DNA from: JBMNGN01 sp050949865
Lineage (GTDB): Bacteria; Bacillota; Syntrophomonadia; Syntrophomonadales; Syntrophomonadaceae
Length of the DNA: 64,000 nt
Assembly (NCBI GenBank): GCA_050949865.1
Contig: JBMNGN010000003.1
Span: forward strand, 124,001 to 188,000
Direction of reading: 5' to 3'
Position numbers and translations under genes: made by a program. The stretch's first letter is position 1; each line of letters begins with the position of its first letter. The notes beneath the pieces were generated by a model. That model was not told the origin of the DNA. It worked only from the letters and a program-made list of their open reading frames with translations, and searched no databases. Shown here piece after piece: positions 34,271 to 42,747 of the stretch.

Positions 34271-36334
34271 ATGAGTGCTGGCACGAACAAACTTATAAAA
34301 GTCTATTCCTATATTATTATAACCTTGTTAGCAATCCTGGTTGTCAGGCTGGCTATTATTCAGATATTCAAAAACGATATCTACCAAACCCAGGCTAAAG
34401 AAAACCGTATCCGGCTTTTAACCATTAAAGCCCCCCGGGGAGAGATATATGCTAAGGATGGTACTGTCCTGGCTGCGAACAAACTGGTGTATACCCTCAG
34501 TCTTTCTGCTCTGGAAGCCATTGAGCAGGAGCAGGTATTTGAGGAACTGGAAGGTATTGTAAAGGATTATTATCCCGAGGTAACTGCTGAATATATTCAG
34601 GAAAAAGTTAACCGGCAGAAAGCCAGGTTGTTTGAACCAGCCTTGATTATCAGGGATATACCATGGGATTTGGTGGTTAAAATCGAGGAGAATCGAAGTC
34701 TGCTTCCAGGAGTTATTATAACGGTTGAACCGTTGCGTTATTACCCGGGGGGCTCATTAGCGGGGCATGTACTGGGTTATATTCACTCCATTGATCAGAA
34801 TGAGTTAGAACAAAGTGAAGGATTATACGATATCAACAGTCTAATCGGCAAAGCAGGGATTGAAAAAAGTTATGAACAGGAGTTAAGAGGCACCGATGGT
34901 GCCCGGAGGGTGGAAGTGGATGCTTTAGGTAGACCGATACCGGCAGAGGACTTGGTCACCCTCGAGCCGATACCGGGAAATAATCTTATTTTAACCCTGG
35001 ATTATGATTTGCAAAAGGTTATGGAAAAGAGCATGGAAGATACGTTAAACCAATTGCAGATCCGGCACCCCAAGGCAAAAGTAGGTTCTGCAGTTGTGCT
35101 AAATGTTAAGACCGGGGAGGTTCTGGCCGCAACCAGCTACCCGGTGATGTATCCTGATGATTGGAAGGGCAACATCAGTAATCAAAGGGTACCGTATTAT
35201 TTTCCCCAGGGGGATACTTATAATCCAATGGAGCCAGGGGCTGCGATAAATAGGGCCATACAGACTACTTATCCTCCTGGTTCTACATTTAAACCCATAA
35301 CCGGCATGGCAGCCCTGGATAAAGGCCTGGTTGATGCTTTAGCTGATTTCGTTAATTGTAAAGGCGGTTACTGGATTCCCCCCAATATTAAATGTTGGAA
35401 TGTTCACGGGAATGTTAATTACTATGCTGCTATGGCGGGGTCATGCAACACCTATTTTCAAGAAGCCGGCAGGAGGGCTGGCCATACAGAGATAATAAGA
35501 GTAAGCCGTGAGTTTGGTCTGGGAGAAAGGACGGGAATTGACCTTCCCAATGAAAATAAAGGGTTATTGCCCACTCCGGAGTGGAAAAAGGAGATAAATG
35601 AAATCCTGATTAATCGAAAATATGAAAGATTGCGGCAAGAAGTTGAAGAGAGGTATAAAGATTTAATTGCTAATGCGGTTGACGAAAAAGAGAGAGAAAA
35701 ATATGAAACCGCAAAAAAACGGGAAAAATTTCAAATAGAAGCCAACTACCGGAATGAATATAGCTTTAATACTACCTGGCAGCCCTATGACACCTTTAAT
35801 ATGTCCATAGGCCAGGGTTCCAATGATTACACGGTTTTGCAGCTGGCCAACTATACCGCAGCAATAGCCAATGGCGGTTTAGTTATGAAGCCTTATCTGG
35901 TAAGTAAAATTGTATCTCCAGAGGGTGAATTAATTGCCCAATCCAAGCCGGTGGTTATCCGGCGGGTAGACGTTTCACCCCAAGCCATCTCCGAGACCAA
36001 GCGGGCTATGCAGGCTGTTACCCAGCCGGGAGGCACGGCCCATTTCCTGTTTTATCACTTTCCCGAAAATATCGGGGTCGCAGCTAAAACGGGTACTGCC
36101 CAGACTGGAAGAAAGGGAGATAACCCACTCAAGGACTACCATGGCGTATTTATTGCCTTTGCCCCGGTTGACGATCCGGAAATAGCCTTTGCCGGGGTGA
36201 TTGAATATGGATATAGTGGAGGCGAATCCGCAGGCTTGGTTGCCAGAACGGTTTTTGAACAATATTTTGGGATTAAGGATCATCTTAACCAAGAATCAGA
36301 AGAAGACAATCATGTCGAATCTATTGACGAATAA
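34271..36334 (+). CDS. mrdA: Penicillin-binding protein 2 (MrdA/PbpA), elongation transpeptidase
   Basis: 687 residues. N-terminal membrane anchor (residues about 12-32), dimerisation/pedestal domain with RGEIYAKDGTVLA, then the transpeptidase domain: PPGSTFKP with Ser near residue 338, SCN in AGSCNTYF, and KTGTAQTG. An unusual charged helical insertion (about 440-495) lies between SCN and KTG, seen in some clostridial PBP2s. It cross-links lateral wall with RodA. A strong terminator follows. Confidence 0.96.
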   Translation: MSAGTNKLIKVYSYIIITLLAILVVRLAIIQIFKNDIYQTQAKENRIRLLTIKAPRGEIYAKDGTVLAANKLVYTLSLSALEAIEQEQVFEELEGIVKDYYPEVTAEYIQEKVNRQKARLFEPALIIRDIPWDLVVKIEENRSLLPGVIITVEPLRYYPGGSLAGHVLGYIHSIDQNELEQSEGLYDINSLIGKAGIEKSYEQELRGTDGARRVEVDALGRPIPAEDLVTLEPIPGNNLILTLDYDLQKVMEKSMEDTLNQLQIRHPKAKVGSAVVLNVKTGEVLAATSYPVMYPDDWKGNISNQRVPYYFPQGDTYNPMEPGAAINRAIQTTYPPGSTFKPITGMAALDKGLVDALADFVNCKGGYWIPPNIKCWNVHGNVNYYAAMAGSCNTYFQEAGRRAGHTEIIRVSREFGLGERTGIDLPNENKGLLPTPEWKKEINEILINRKYERLRQEVEERYKDLIANAVDEKEREKYETAKKREKFQIEANYRNEYSFNTTWQPYDTFNMSIGQGSNDYTVLQLANYTAAIANGGLVMKPYLVSKIVSPEGELIAQSKPVVIRRVDVSPQAISETKRAMQAVTQPGGTAHFLFYHFPENIGVAAKTGTAQTGRKGDNPLKDYHGVFIAFAPVDDPEIAFAGVIEYGYSGGESAGLVARTVFEQYFGIKDHLNQESEEDNHVESIDE

Positions 36335-36363
36335 ACTATTAATTTAATTAGGGGTATACGACT

Positions 36364-36408
36364 GAAATAGGGGGATTTAGACGGTAAATCGCCCTATTTC
36401 TCTTTTTT
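36364..36408 (+). terminator. Intrinsic terminator after mrdA
   Basis: GAAATAGGG-G-GATTTA (36364-36379) pairs with TAAATC-G-CCCTATTTC (36385-36400), 15 paired bases with one G-G mismatch, then TCTTTTTT. Confidence 0.92.
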
Positions 36409-36486
36409 CATTGAAGGTTAAATATGGAAATAATAGAAGATATAAGTAGTAAATAATAGCATGAGAAGGTTGAGGGGGCCACATTT

Positions 36487-37119
36487 TTGTCAGTAGCATT
36501 AAAAAGTGTTGGTGGAGAAATTTTGATTGACCTGAAAACGGTTGATACATTTCAAGAAATAAGAAGCGAACTGGAAAAAAAGCTCAGTACCGTGGCAGAT
36601 CTGATGCTCGGCACCCGGGTTAATATTGATTTGGGCAACAGAAGCCTATCCAACCTGCAGAAACAAGAGATAGAAAAATTATTGCTATCTTATGGGCTAC
36701 ACTTGAACAGTTTAATGTACAATGGACCGCCTGGTGACTATTTAAACCCGGATAGCAGTGGTAGTGTTTTTGAAAGCTTTGCCCAGTACCAGGAGGCTGC
36801 CCTTATCTGTAGAAATTTAAGGTCCGGTCAAAGCTTTTTTACGGAAGGCAATGTTGTGATATTGGGCGATGTTAATCCAGGCGCTGAAGTTATCGCTGGC
36901 GGAAGTATTCTTGTAATGGGTTCACTGAGAGGAATAGCTCATGCGGGAGCCATGGGTGATGAAAATGCAGTAATTGCTGCTTTTAGGTTAAACCCTACTC
37001 AACTGCGGATTGCAAGCCACATCACCCGCCCCCCGGACGGGGAAATAAACGAGACGGGTAATCCTGAAATAGCTCGAATAGTAGATGAGAAGGTCATAAT
37101 CAACACGTTAAAAATATGA
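36487..37119 (+). CDS. minC: MinC, septum-site inhibitor
   Basis: 210 residues, TTG start after GAGGGGG. The N-terminal domain is variable; the C-terminal beta-helix shows the MinC signature NVVILGDVNPGAEVIAGGSILVMG split over two turns, with GSLRGIAHAGAMGD. It blocks FtsZ ring formation away from midcell. Followed by minD at 14 bases and minE, giving a full minCDE set. Confidence 0.96.
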   Translation: MSVALKSVGGEILIDLKTVDTFQEIRSELEKKLSTVADLMLGTRVNIDLGNRSLSNLQKQEIEKLLLSYGLHLNSLMYNGPPGDYLNPDSSGSVFESFAQYQEAALICRNLRSGQSFFTEGNVVILGDVNPGAEVIAGGSILVMGSLRGIAHAGAMGDENAVIAAFRLNPTQLRIASHITRPPDGEINETGNPEIARIVDEKVIINTLKI

Positions 37120-37133
37120 TGGGAGGCTAATAA

Positions 37134-37928
37134 ATGAAAGGCAGGGTTATAGTTATTACTTCGGGTAAAGGCGGAGTTGGAAAGACCACAACTACTGCTA
37201 ACCTGGGAAGTGCACTGGCTATGATGAACAATCAGGTAGTATTAATTGACACTGATATCGGTTTGAGAAATCTGGACGTAGTAATGGGATTGGAGAACCG
37301 CATTGTATTTGATATTGTCGATATCCTCCATGGAAACTGCAAAGTAAAACAAGCCTTAATCAAGGATAAAAGGTTTGACAGCCTGTTTTTGATACCTGCT
37401 GCTCAGACCAAGGACAAGAGTGCCGTAACTCCTCACCAAATGAAAAACCTCGCCAACGAACTTCGCAAAGACTTCGATTACATTTTGGTTGATTGTCCGG
37501 CTGGAATAGAGCAAGGTTTTAAAAACGCCATAGCCGGAGCGGACGATGCCATAGTTGTAGCAACTCCTGAAGTATCGTCAGTCCGGGATGCAGATAGGAT
37601 TATTGGGTTGCTTGAGGCTAGTGGACTGCATAACACCAAACTAATAATTAATCGTTTGAGGAGTAAAATGGTTAAACGCGGTGACATGATGGATGTAAGC
37701 GATATAATGGATATCCTGTCAGTTGATTTGCTGGGAGTAGTTCCCGAGGACGAAGCGATTGTGGTATCAACCAATAGGGGGGAACCGGCAGTCTTGGAAG
37801 CTAATTCCCGTGCCGGTGGGGCTTATCGCCGCATCGCAAGCCGGATTATGGGTGAACCCATACCTGTTTCTATTGAAGAAACCAGTTTTGTGGACAGATT
37901 CCGGAAGATATTAAAGCTTGCTAGGTAG
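37134..37928 (+). CDS. minD: MinD, membrane ATPase of the Min system
   Basis: 264 residues, ATG with ATGGGAGGC. Deviant Walker A GKGGVGKTT (residues about 10-18), LIDTDIGLRNLDVVMG and DCPAGIEQGF. The C-terminal amphipathic helix SFVDRFRKILKLAR is the membrane-targeting sequence. It recruits MinC to the membrane and is released by MinE. Confidence 0.98.
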   Translation: MKGRVIVITSGKGGVGKTTTTANLGSALAMMNNQVVLIDTDIGLRNLDVVMGLENRIVFDIVDILHGNCKVKQALIKDKRFDSLFLIPAAQTKDKSAVTPHQMKNLANELRKDFDYILVDCPAGIEQGFKNAIAGADDAIVVATPEVSSVRDADRIIGLLEASGLHNTKLIINRLRSKMVKRGDMMDVSDIMDILSVDLLGVVPEDEAIVVSTNRGEPAVLEANSRAGGAYRRIASRIMGEPIPVSIEETSFVDRFRKILKLAR

Positions 37929-37938
37929 GAGGGAGGTC

Positions 37939-38214
37939 ATGGCTTTGTTAGATATTTTAAAAATCTTTAACCGGGAAAATATGGGCAGCAAAAATGTGGC
38001 CAGGGAGAGGTTGCGTTTGGTCCTGGTCCATGATCGAACCTCAGTATCTCCTGATTTGCTTAATGCTTTAAAAGAAGATTTAATCAAGGTAATTGGTAAT
38101 TATCTAGAGATAGATGAGGATGCATTGCTGGTTAACCTGGAAAACGATGAAAACTCTGTAGCTTTGGTAGCCAATATTCCGGTTAAAGGTTTTAAACGAG
38201 CAGCTAATGAATAG
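37939..38214 (+). CDS. minE: MinE, topological specificity factor
   Basis: 91 residues from the ATG at 37939, preceded by GGAGGGAGG. N-terminal membrane/MinD-binding part (MALLDILKIFNRE), then ARERLRLVLVHDRTSVSPDLL and the dimerisation beta-strands. It drives MinD release and pole-to-pole oscillation. Bacillus lacks MinE and uses DivIVA-MinJ, so this organism uses the MinE mode, as many Clostridia do. Confidence 0.97.
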   Translation: MALLDILKIFNRENMGSKNVARERLRLVLVHDRTSVSPDLLNALKEDLIKVIGNYLEIDEDALLVNLENDENSVALVANIPVKGFKRAANE

Positions 38215-38260
38215 ACAAATACTCTAAATATCCACATAAAAATAAATAAATAGTTAAAAT

Positions 38261-38288
38261 CCCTATGATGAGAACATAGGGCATTTTT
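38261..38288 (+). terminator. Intrinsic terminator after minE
   Basis: CCCTATG (38261-38267), 7-base loop, CATAGGG (38275-38281), then CATTTTT. Confidence 0.85.
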
Positions 38289-38379
38289 ATGTTCAACCAG
38301 GTTATAATTGATCTGGCAATGGTTAATAGTAGATCGGTTTTTTGATACAATTATAAATACTGGGAGGGAGGTCAAAGGA

Positions 38380-39516
38380 ATGGAAATAAAACGCCTGAAA
38401 TTACTTGATAGGTCGTTTATTATTACTCTTTTGATTATCCTCGCCTTCGGCTTACTGGTGGTTACAAGTGCAACCAGTACCATATCAAGTGATCCCTATT
38501 ATTATTTAAAAAGGCAAATATTAAATATTGTATTGGGCATCGGCTTGGCGGTTCTGATTGTAAGATATGATTATATGAATCTGAAAAGATATAGCCTGGT
38601 GCTCTATTTTCTATCTATAGGGCTATTGATTTGGGTGTTGATATTTGGAAACGAAGTAAGGGGAACAACCGGATGGATTCAGCTGGGAGCCTTGCCTGCA
38701 GTACAACCGGCTGAATTTACCAAGATATTGCTCATTTTGGCTTTTGCTGAGTTTTTATCCTCCAGAAAAGGCAAGTTAAATACCTTCGGGCAAATACTGC
38801 CGTGTTTACTCTTTATGGGACTACCCTTTGGACTTATCATGATGCAACCTGATTTGGGTACTGCCTTGGTATACATTGCTATTACCCTTATTATGATGTT
38901 TGTAGCCGGCGCTAATCCCAGACTTATTCTATATGGAATAGCCCTTGGTATTTTCCTCATTGCCCTGGGGTTGATTCTGCATTTTAAATTCAATGTCCCC
39001 CTTCCCCTTGAGGACTATCAGCTTAAGCGCCTTACCGTTTTTGTCAATCCTTATGATGACGGACAGGGTGGAAGAGGAGCAGGTTGGAATACTATTCAAT
39101 CGCTGATAGCTATTGGCTCCGGGGGGGTGGCCGGAAAAGGGTTATTCAAGGGAACTCAAGTACAGTTGAACTTCTTACCGGAACACCATACTGATTTTAT
39201 CTATGCGGTAATAGGCGAAGAATTAGGTTTTCTGGGAGCAGTCCTGGTTATTATACTATATGGGATATTACTCTTTCGGGCTATTGCCATAAGCTATGAT
39301 GCCAAAGACTTGTATGGTACCCTGATCGTGATAGGAATAACTGCTATGTGGTTGTTTCATATTTATGAAAGTATAGGTATGTCCATAGGGTTAATGCCGA
39401 TAACCGGAATACCATTGCCCTTTATAAGTTATGGCGGGAGCTCTATGCTCACCAATCTGGCCGCTGTAGGTTTTATCTTGAGCGTTAATATTCGGGGCAA
39501 GAAAATAGTATTCTGA
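38380..39516 (+). CDS. rodA: RodA/FtsW-type peptidoglycan glycosyltransferase (SEDS)
   Basis: 378 residues from the ATG at 38380 with GGGAGGGAGG; the frame extends upstream without a site. About ten membrane segments. SEDS signatures: ALPAVQPAEFTKILLILA, MQPDLGTALVY, FLPEHHTDFIYAVIGEELGF and GIPLPFISYGGSSMLTNL. It polymerises glycan strands in the elongasome. The position after minCDE and the partnership with mrdA in this block favour RodA over FtsW. Confidence 0.94.
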   Translation: MEIKRLKLLDRSFIITLLIILAFGLLVVTSATSTISSDPYYYLKRQILNIVLGIGLAVLIVRYDYMNLKRYSLVLYFLSIGLLIWVLIFGNEVRGTTGWIQLGALPAVQPAEFTKILLILAFAEFLSSRKGKLNTFGQILPCLLFMGLPFGLIMMQPDLGTALVYIAITLIMMFVAGANPRLILYGIALGIFLIALGLILHFKFNVPLPLEDYQLKRLTVFVNPYDDGQGGRGAGWNTIQSLIAIGSGGVAGKGLFKGTQVQLNFLPEHHTDFIYAVIGEELGFLGAVLVIILYGILLFRAIAISYDAKDLYGTLIVIGITAMWLFHIYESIGMSIGLMPITGIPLPFISYGGSSMLTNLAAVGFILSVNIRGKKIVF

Positions 39517-39553
39517 TCAAATGGCTATACTAACTGAAAAAAGGAGGGGTACC

Positions 39554-39961
39554 ATGTATACAGGTAATAATCAGGCTAGAGATTTTAATGATACTATTAC
39601 CCAAATCCTTTGTTTTATTCCCAATTTATTTAAAATGGTTTACCGTTTATCCCAGGATTCGGCTGTATCTGTTGCTGACAAAGCCTTGCTGCTTGGTACT
39701 ATAGCTTATGTTATTTCACCATGGGATTTCCTCCCTGATGTAATACCGGGGTTCGGCCATCTGGATGATTTAACCCTTATTGCCTTGGTATTGAGGAGAC
39801 TGATGGATAGTGTAGACCGTTCGGTTTTAGAATCATACTGGGACGGCAGGGAGGATCTCCTGGAGGTCCTGGAGAAAATAGTTAGATTTACTACTGATTT
39901 ACTTCCTCCTCATATTCACCGCAAACTGATAAAAAGGTCATTGAACAATGAGCAGCTATAA
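39554..39961 (+). CDS. YkvA-family (DUF1232) membrane-associated protein
   Basis: 135 residues from the ATG at 39554 with AAAAGGAGGGG. The DUF1232 core is clear: VADKALLLGTIAYVISPWDF then LPDVIPGFGHLDDLTLIALVL. A short hydrophobic hairpin with conserved P-D-x-P-D/G residues defines the family; the function is not known. A GCTCCCCCTT palindrome downstream separates it from the opposing gene. Confidence 0.88.
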   Translation: MYTGNNQARDFNDTITQILCFIPNLFKMVYRLSQDSAVSVADKALLLGTIAYVISPWDFLPDVIPGFGHLDDLTLIALVLRRLMDSVDRSVLESYWDGREDLLEVLEKIVRFTTDLLPPHIHRKLIKRSLNNEQL

Positions 39962-40004
39962 AGGGTTCTTACCCGTAACAAACGAAGGCTGGCGATGTTA
40001 ATAT

Positions 40005-40048
40005 GCTCCCCCTTAAAGTCATACCTGGAATTATGCTAAAGGGGGAGC
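40005..40048. terminator. Inverted repeat between convergent genes, likely bidirectional terminator
   Basis: GCTCCCCCTT (40005-40014) and AAGGGGGAGC (40039-40048) are perfect 10-bp complements separated by 24 bases. No long T-run, so activity is likely but unproven. Confidence 0.55.
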
Positions 40049-40069
40049 CTATTAGTTCTAGAATTGTAT

Positions 40070-41044
40070 TTAACTGAAGCACTTTAATCTTTCATTCAAA
40101 ATTTGCTGCGCTTCTTTAACCATAGTTTTAATTAAGGTTTCACAGGAAACAACCTCTTTTATGAGACCGATTGACTGCCCAAACATGAGGGCAACATTAT
40201 CAATATCTTCACCGGTTTTCCAGGTTTGCTTAGCGCGCCCGCCAGCCAGCAAGGGTAAAATGTCTTCCAGTTTAGTATTGTTTTTTTCCAACTCCAGTAT
40301 TCTATCCGTCAAGCTGTTTTTTAGAGCTCGGCCCTGTATGCCTACTGATTTGCAGATTAAGGTAGTATCATTTTCTTGGCGTTTTATTATCTCTTCCCAT
40401 ATTTTGGGATGAACCTGGCATTCGGTGGTGGCAATAAAGCGGGTGGCCATTAAAACCCCCTCTGCTCCCAATGCCAATGCTGCTGCCAGGCCACGGCCAT
40501 CAGCGATTCCACCGGCAGCAATTACAGGTATCTTAACGGATTCGGCAATTCGAGGGACTAATACCATGGTTGTTACATCGTCATTGAGCGGATGGCCCCC
40601 TTCTTCTATGCCAGCGGCAATTACGGCATCGTACCCAAAACGTTCGATGTTGAGTGCGTGCCTGACTGCTCCTACTTTATGCATTACTTTGACTCCGGCC
40701 TTATGGAGCATATCCAGATATTTTACTGCCGGTCGTCCTGAAACCTCAATAACATTAACCCTTTCTTCAGCACATACCTTAAAAAATTGGTCAAACACCT
40801 CTTCCGTAAAACGCATGGACGGCAAGAGGGTTATATTTACCCCAATAGGCTTTGAGGTAAGAACACGGGCCTTTTGAATCGCATCCCGCAGTTCCTCAGG
40901 TGTATCATAGTTACAGGCAGTTATGTTTCCCAGGCCGCCTGAATTAGATATAGCAGCACAAAGTTCCGGGGTTGCCAACCATAATATTCCGCCGCAAATG
41001 ATAGGGTATTCAATTTCAAACAATTCGCATATACGTGTTTTCAA
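40070..41044 (-). CDS. NPD/FabK-type flavin oxidoreductase
   Basis: 324 residues from the TTG at 41044, seven bases after AAAGGAGG; the longer frame to 41125 has no site. TIM-barrel FMN enzyme: start ICELFEIEYPIICGGI, nucleotide loops IAAGIEEGGHPL, PVIAAGGIADGRGLAAALAL and GAEGVLMATRF. This superfamily includes nitronate monooxygenase, enoyl-ACP reductase II (FabK) and related reductases. The His in EEGGH is the NMO-like catalytic position, but the family is broad and no fab gene is near, so I do not choose. Isolated on the minus strand. Confidence 0.85.
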   Translation of the reverse strand: MKTRICELFEIEYPIICGGILWLATPELCAAISNSGGLGNITACNYDTPEELRDAIQKARVLTSKPIGVNITLLPSMRFTEEVFDQFFKVCAEERVNVIEVSGRPAVKYLDMLHKAGVKVMHKVGAVRHALNIERFGYDAVIAAGIEEGGHPLNDDVTTMVLVPRIAESVKIPVIAAGGIADGRGLAAALALGAEGVLMATRFIATTECQVHPKIWEEIIKRQENDTTLICKSVGIQGRALKNSLTDRILELEKNNTKLEDILPLLAGGRAKQTWKTGEDIDNVALMFGQSIGLIKEVVSCETLIKTMVKEAQQILNERLKCFS

Positions 41045-41218
41045 GGCATATCCTCCTTTATATATGTATATAAGTATAATACTGCAAAATGCTGGTAAAT
41101 ACAAAAAATCTACCTTATTAACCATTAATAGGAAAACAGGAATAATTAAGAGGTTGTCTCTATATATTTTACTTAAAGAGCCATTTAAAAAATTCGCTGT
41201 GAACCGGGGTGAAAGGTA

Positions 41219-41791
41219 GTGTTAGGCACTTTTAAGCTAAGGCTGCTATCCGTAATTATTATTGCTGCCATAGCCGGGCTGGCAATGCAGTCCGATAATA
41301 AGAGCAGGGATATAGTAGAGCCGGTATTAAGGCTAGTGATGCAGGATTATGGGATTAATGACCAAATAACTAAATTCTTCAGCCAAATAGGTAGAAAGGA
41401 ACCAGAATCTGTACCAGCTGGGGCCACCTTAAGAGTCCAGGTTCCCTGTGAATTTGAAGGACTTATAAGTAATTACGGGTGGTATTGGAGTCAAAGCCTG
41501 GGCAGGCAAGAGTTTCAACCGGGAGTTTATTTAAAGGTCAAGGAAAATTCAACGGTTAAACCTATTCTACCGGGTGAGGTGGTAGAATTATCCCGCCAGG
41601 ATAAGGGACATTCAATACTAATAAAGCATGACAGCGGTTTATATTCGAGATACGGCGGACTAAAAGAAGTATTAGTAGAAAAGGGCAGTATGGTTAGCCT
41701 GGATAAAACTTTGGGGAAAACCTATACCAGCCTTTATTTTGAACTGAGAAACCAGGACGGACCTTTAAATCCACATAAAATCTTCGAATAA
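41219..41791 (+). CDS. spoIVFA: SpoIVFA-like degenerate M23 (LytM) membrane protein
   Basis: 190 residues, GTG start with GAAAGG close upstream. One N-terminal membrane segment (LRLLSVIIIAAIAGLAM), then an M23-type beta-fold where the metal ligands are lost: KGHSILIKHDSGLYSRYGGL lacks the YAH His, and TSLYFELRNQDGPLNP replaces HLHFE. It is therefore a pseudo-peptidase. Immediately upstream of the SpoIVFB protease, this matches SpoIVFA, which holds and regulates SpoIVFB in the outer forespore membrane. Confidence 0.88.
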   Translation: MLGTFKLRLLSVIIIAAIAGLAMQSDNKSRDIVEPVLRLVMQDYGINDQITKFFSQIGRKEPESVPAGATLRVQVPCEFEGLISNYGWYWSQSLGRQEFQPGVYLKVKENSTVKPILPGEVVELSRQDKGHSILIKHDSGLYSRYGGLKEVLVEKGSMVSLDKTLGKTYTSLYFELRNQDGPLNPHKIFE

Positions 41792-41792
41792 G

Positions 41793-42656
41793 ATGATTAT
41801 CGGTAGACCGGCCGGTATAACCCTCCGGATCAATCCTCTATTTCTGTTCCTGGGCCTTCTATACGCTTGTTTGGGCTTTATGGGCCAAGTATTGCTGGTT
41901 GCATCAGCACTTATCGTTCACGAAATAGGCCATATCTCGGCGGCATTATTATTAAGGCTCAAAGTTACTGAGGTAGTGTTGTTTCCGTTTGGAGGCCAGG
42001 CCAAAATTGAGGACCTATCTATATTAGAACCCTATAAGGAAATAAGTATATGTTTGGCAGGTCCTGCAGCAAGTTTAGCGGCAGCACTTATAATACATAC
42101 CTGGGGGCTATACCATGGCAATTCCCAATTCCCATGGTTGGCCAAAATTAACCTCCTCTTGGGGGTTTTCAACCTTTTCCCTGCTATTCCCCTTGATGGC
42201 GGCCATATATTAAGAGCCATCCTGGCCAAAACTTTCGGCTATAAAAAAGCAGTCCGCTGTAGTTCGGTAATTGGAAGATTAATTGCAGCTTGCCTGGCGG
42301 TTTATGGCATATGTTTCTTTGGACCAAATATTTCGGGGGCCAATTACTTATTCATCGGCGGGTTTTTATTTTGGGGTGCTTATCGAGAAGAGAAATACTC
42401 CACCTATTCGTTCCTGCGGCTCATTATTAATAAAAAGCAGGACCTGAAAAAGCAAGGGGTCTTGCCGTCCAGGGTTTTAGTGAGCACCGATGAATGTTTG
42501 GTCAGAACAGTCCTTAATCAGGTAGGCTCATCGTACTATATCGTTATAATAGTATTAAACGAAGAATTTCAGGTAACTGATACTTTAAGCGAAACAGAAT
42601 TGATTGAATGCCTGTTAGAAAAAGGACCCGGAGCTAGAATAAAAGATTGCAAATAA
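41793..42656 (+). CDS. spoIVFB: SpoIVFB, site-2-type intramembrane metalloprotease
   Basis: 287 residues, ATG one base after the spoIVFA stop. HEIGH zinc motif (HExxH) in ASALIVHEIGHISAALL and the second motif FNLFPAIPLDGGHILRAILA with the Asp ligand, in a six-helix membrane domain. The C-terminal CBS-like tail (about 220-287) is typical. It cleaves pro-sigma-K during sporulation in Bacillus. The pair supports an endospore-forming host. Confidence 0.93.
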   Translation: MIIGRPAGITLRINPLFLFLGLLYACLGFMGQVLLVASALIVHEIGHISAALLLRLKVTEVVLFPFGGQAKIEDLSILEPYKEISICLAGPAASLAAALIIHTWGLYHGNSQFPWLAKINLLLGVFNLFPAIPLDGGHILRAILAKTFGYKKAVRCSSVIGRLIAACLAVYGICFFGPNISGANYLFIGGFLFWGAYREEKYSTYSFLRLIINKKQDLKKQGVLPSRVLVSTDECLVRTVLNQVGSSYYIVIIVLNEEFQVTDTLSETELIECLLEKGPGARIKDCK

Positions 42657-42747
42657 GGAGTTTATTCTTTATCCTGTTTATTGAGCCGTTTTAATTAGCA
42701 ATATATGTGGTAATATATATTAACTGTAAGTTTTACTGGAGGAAGAG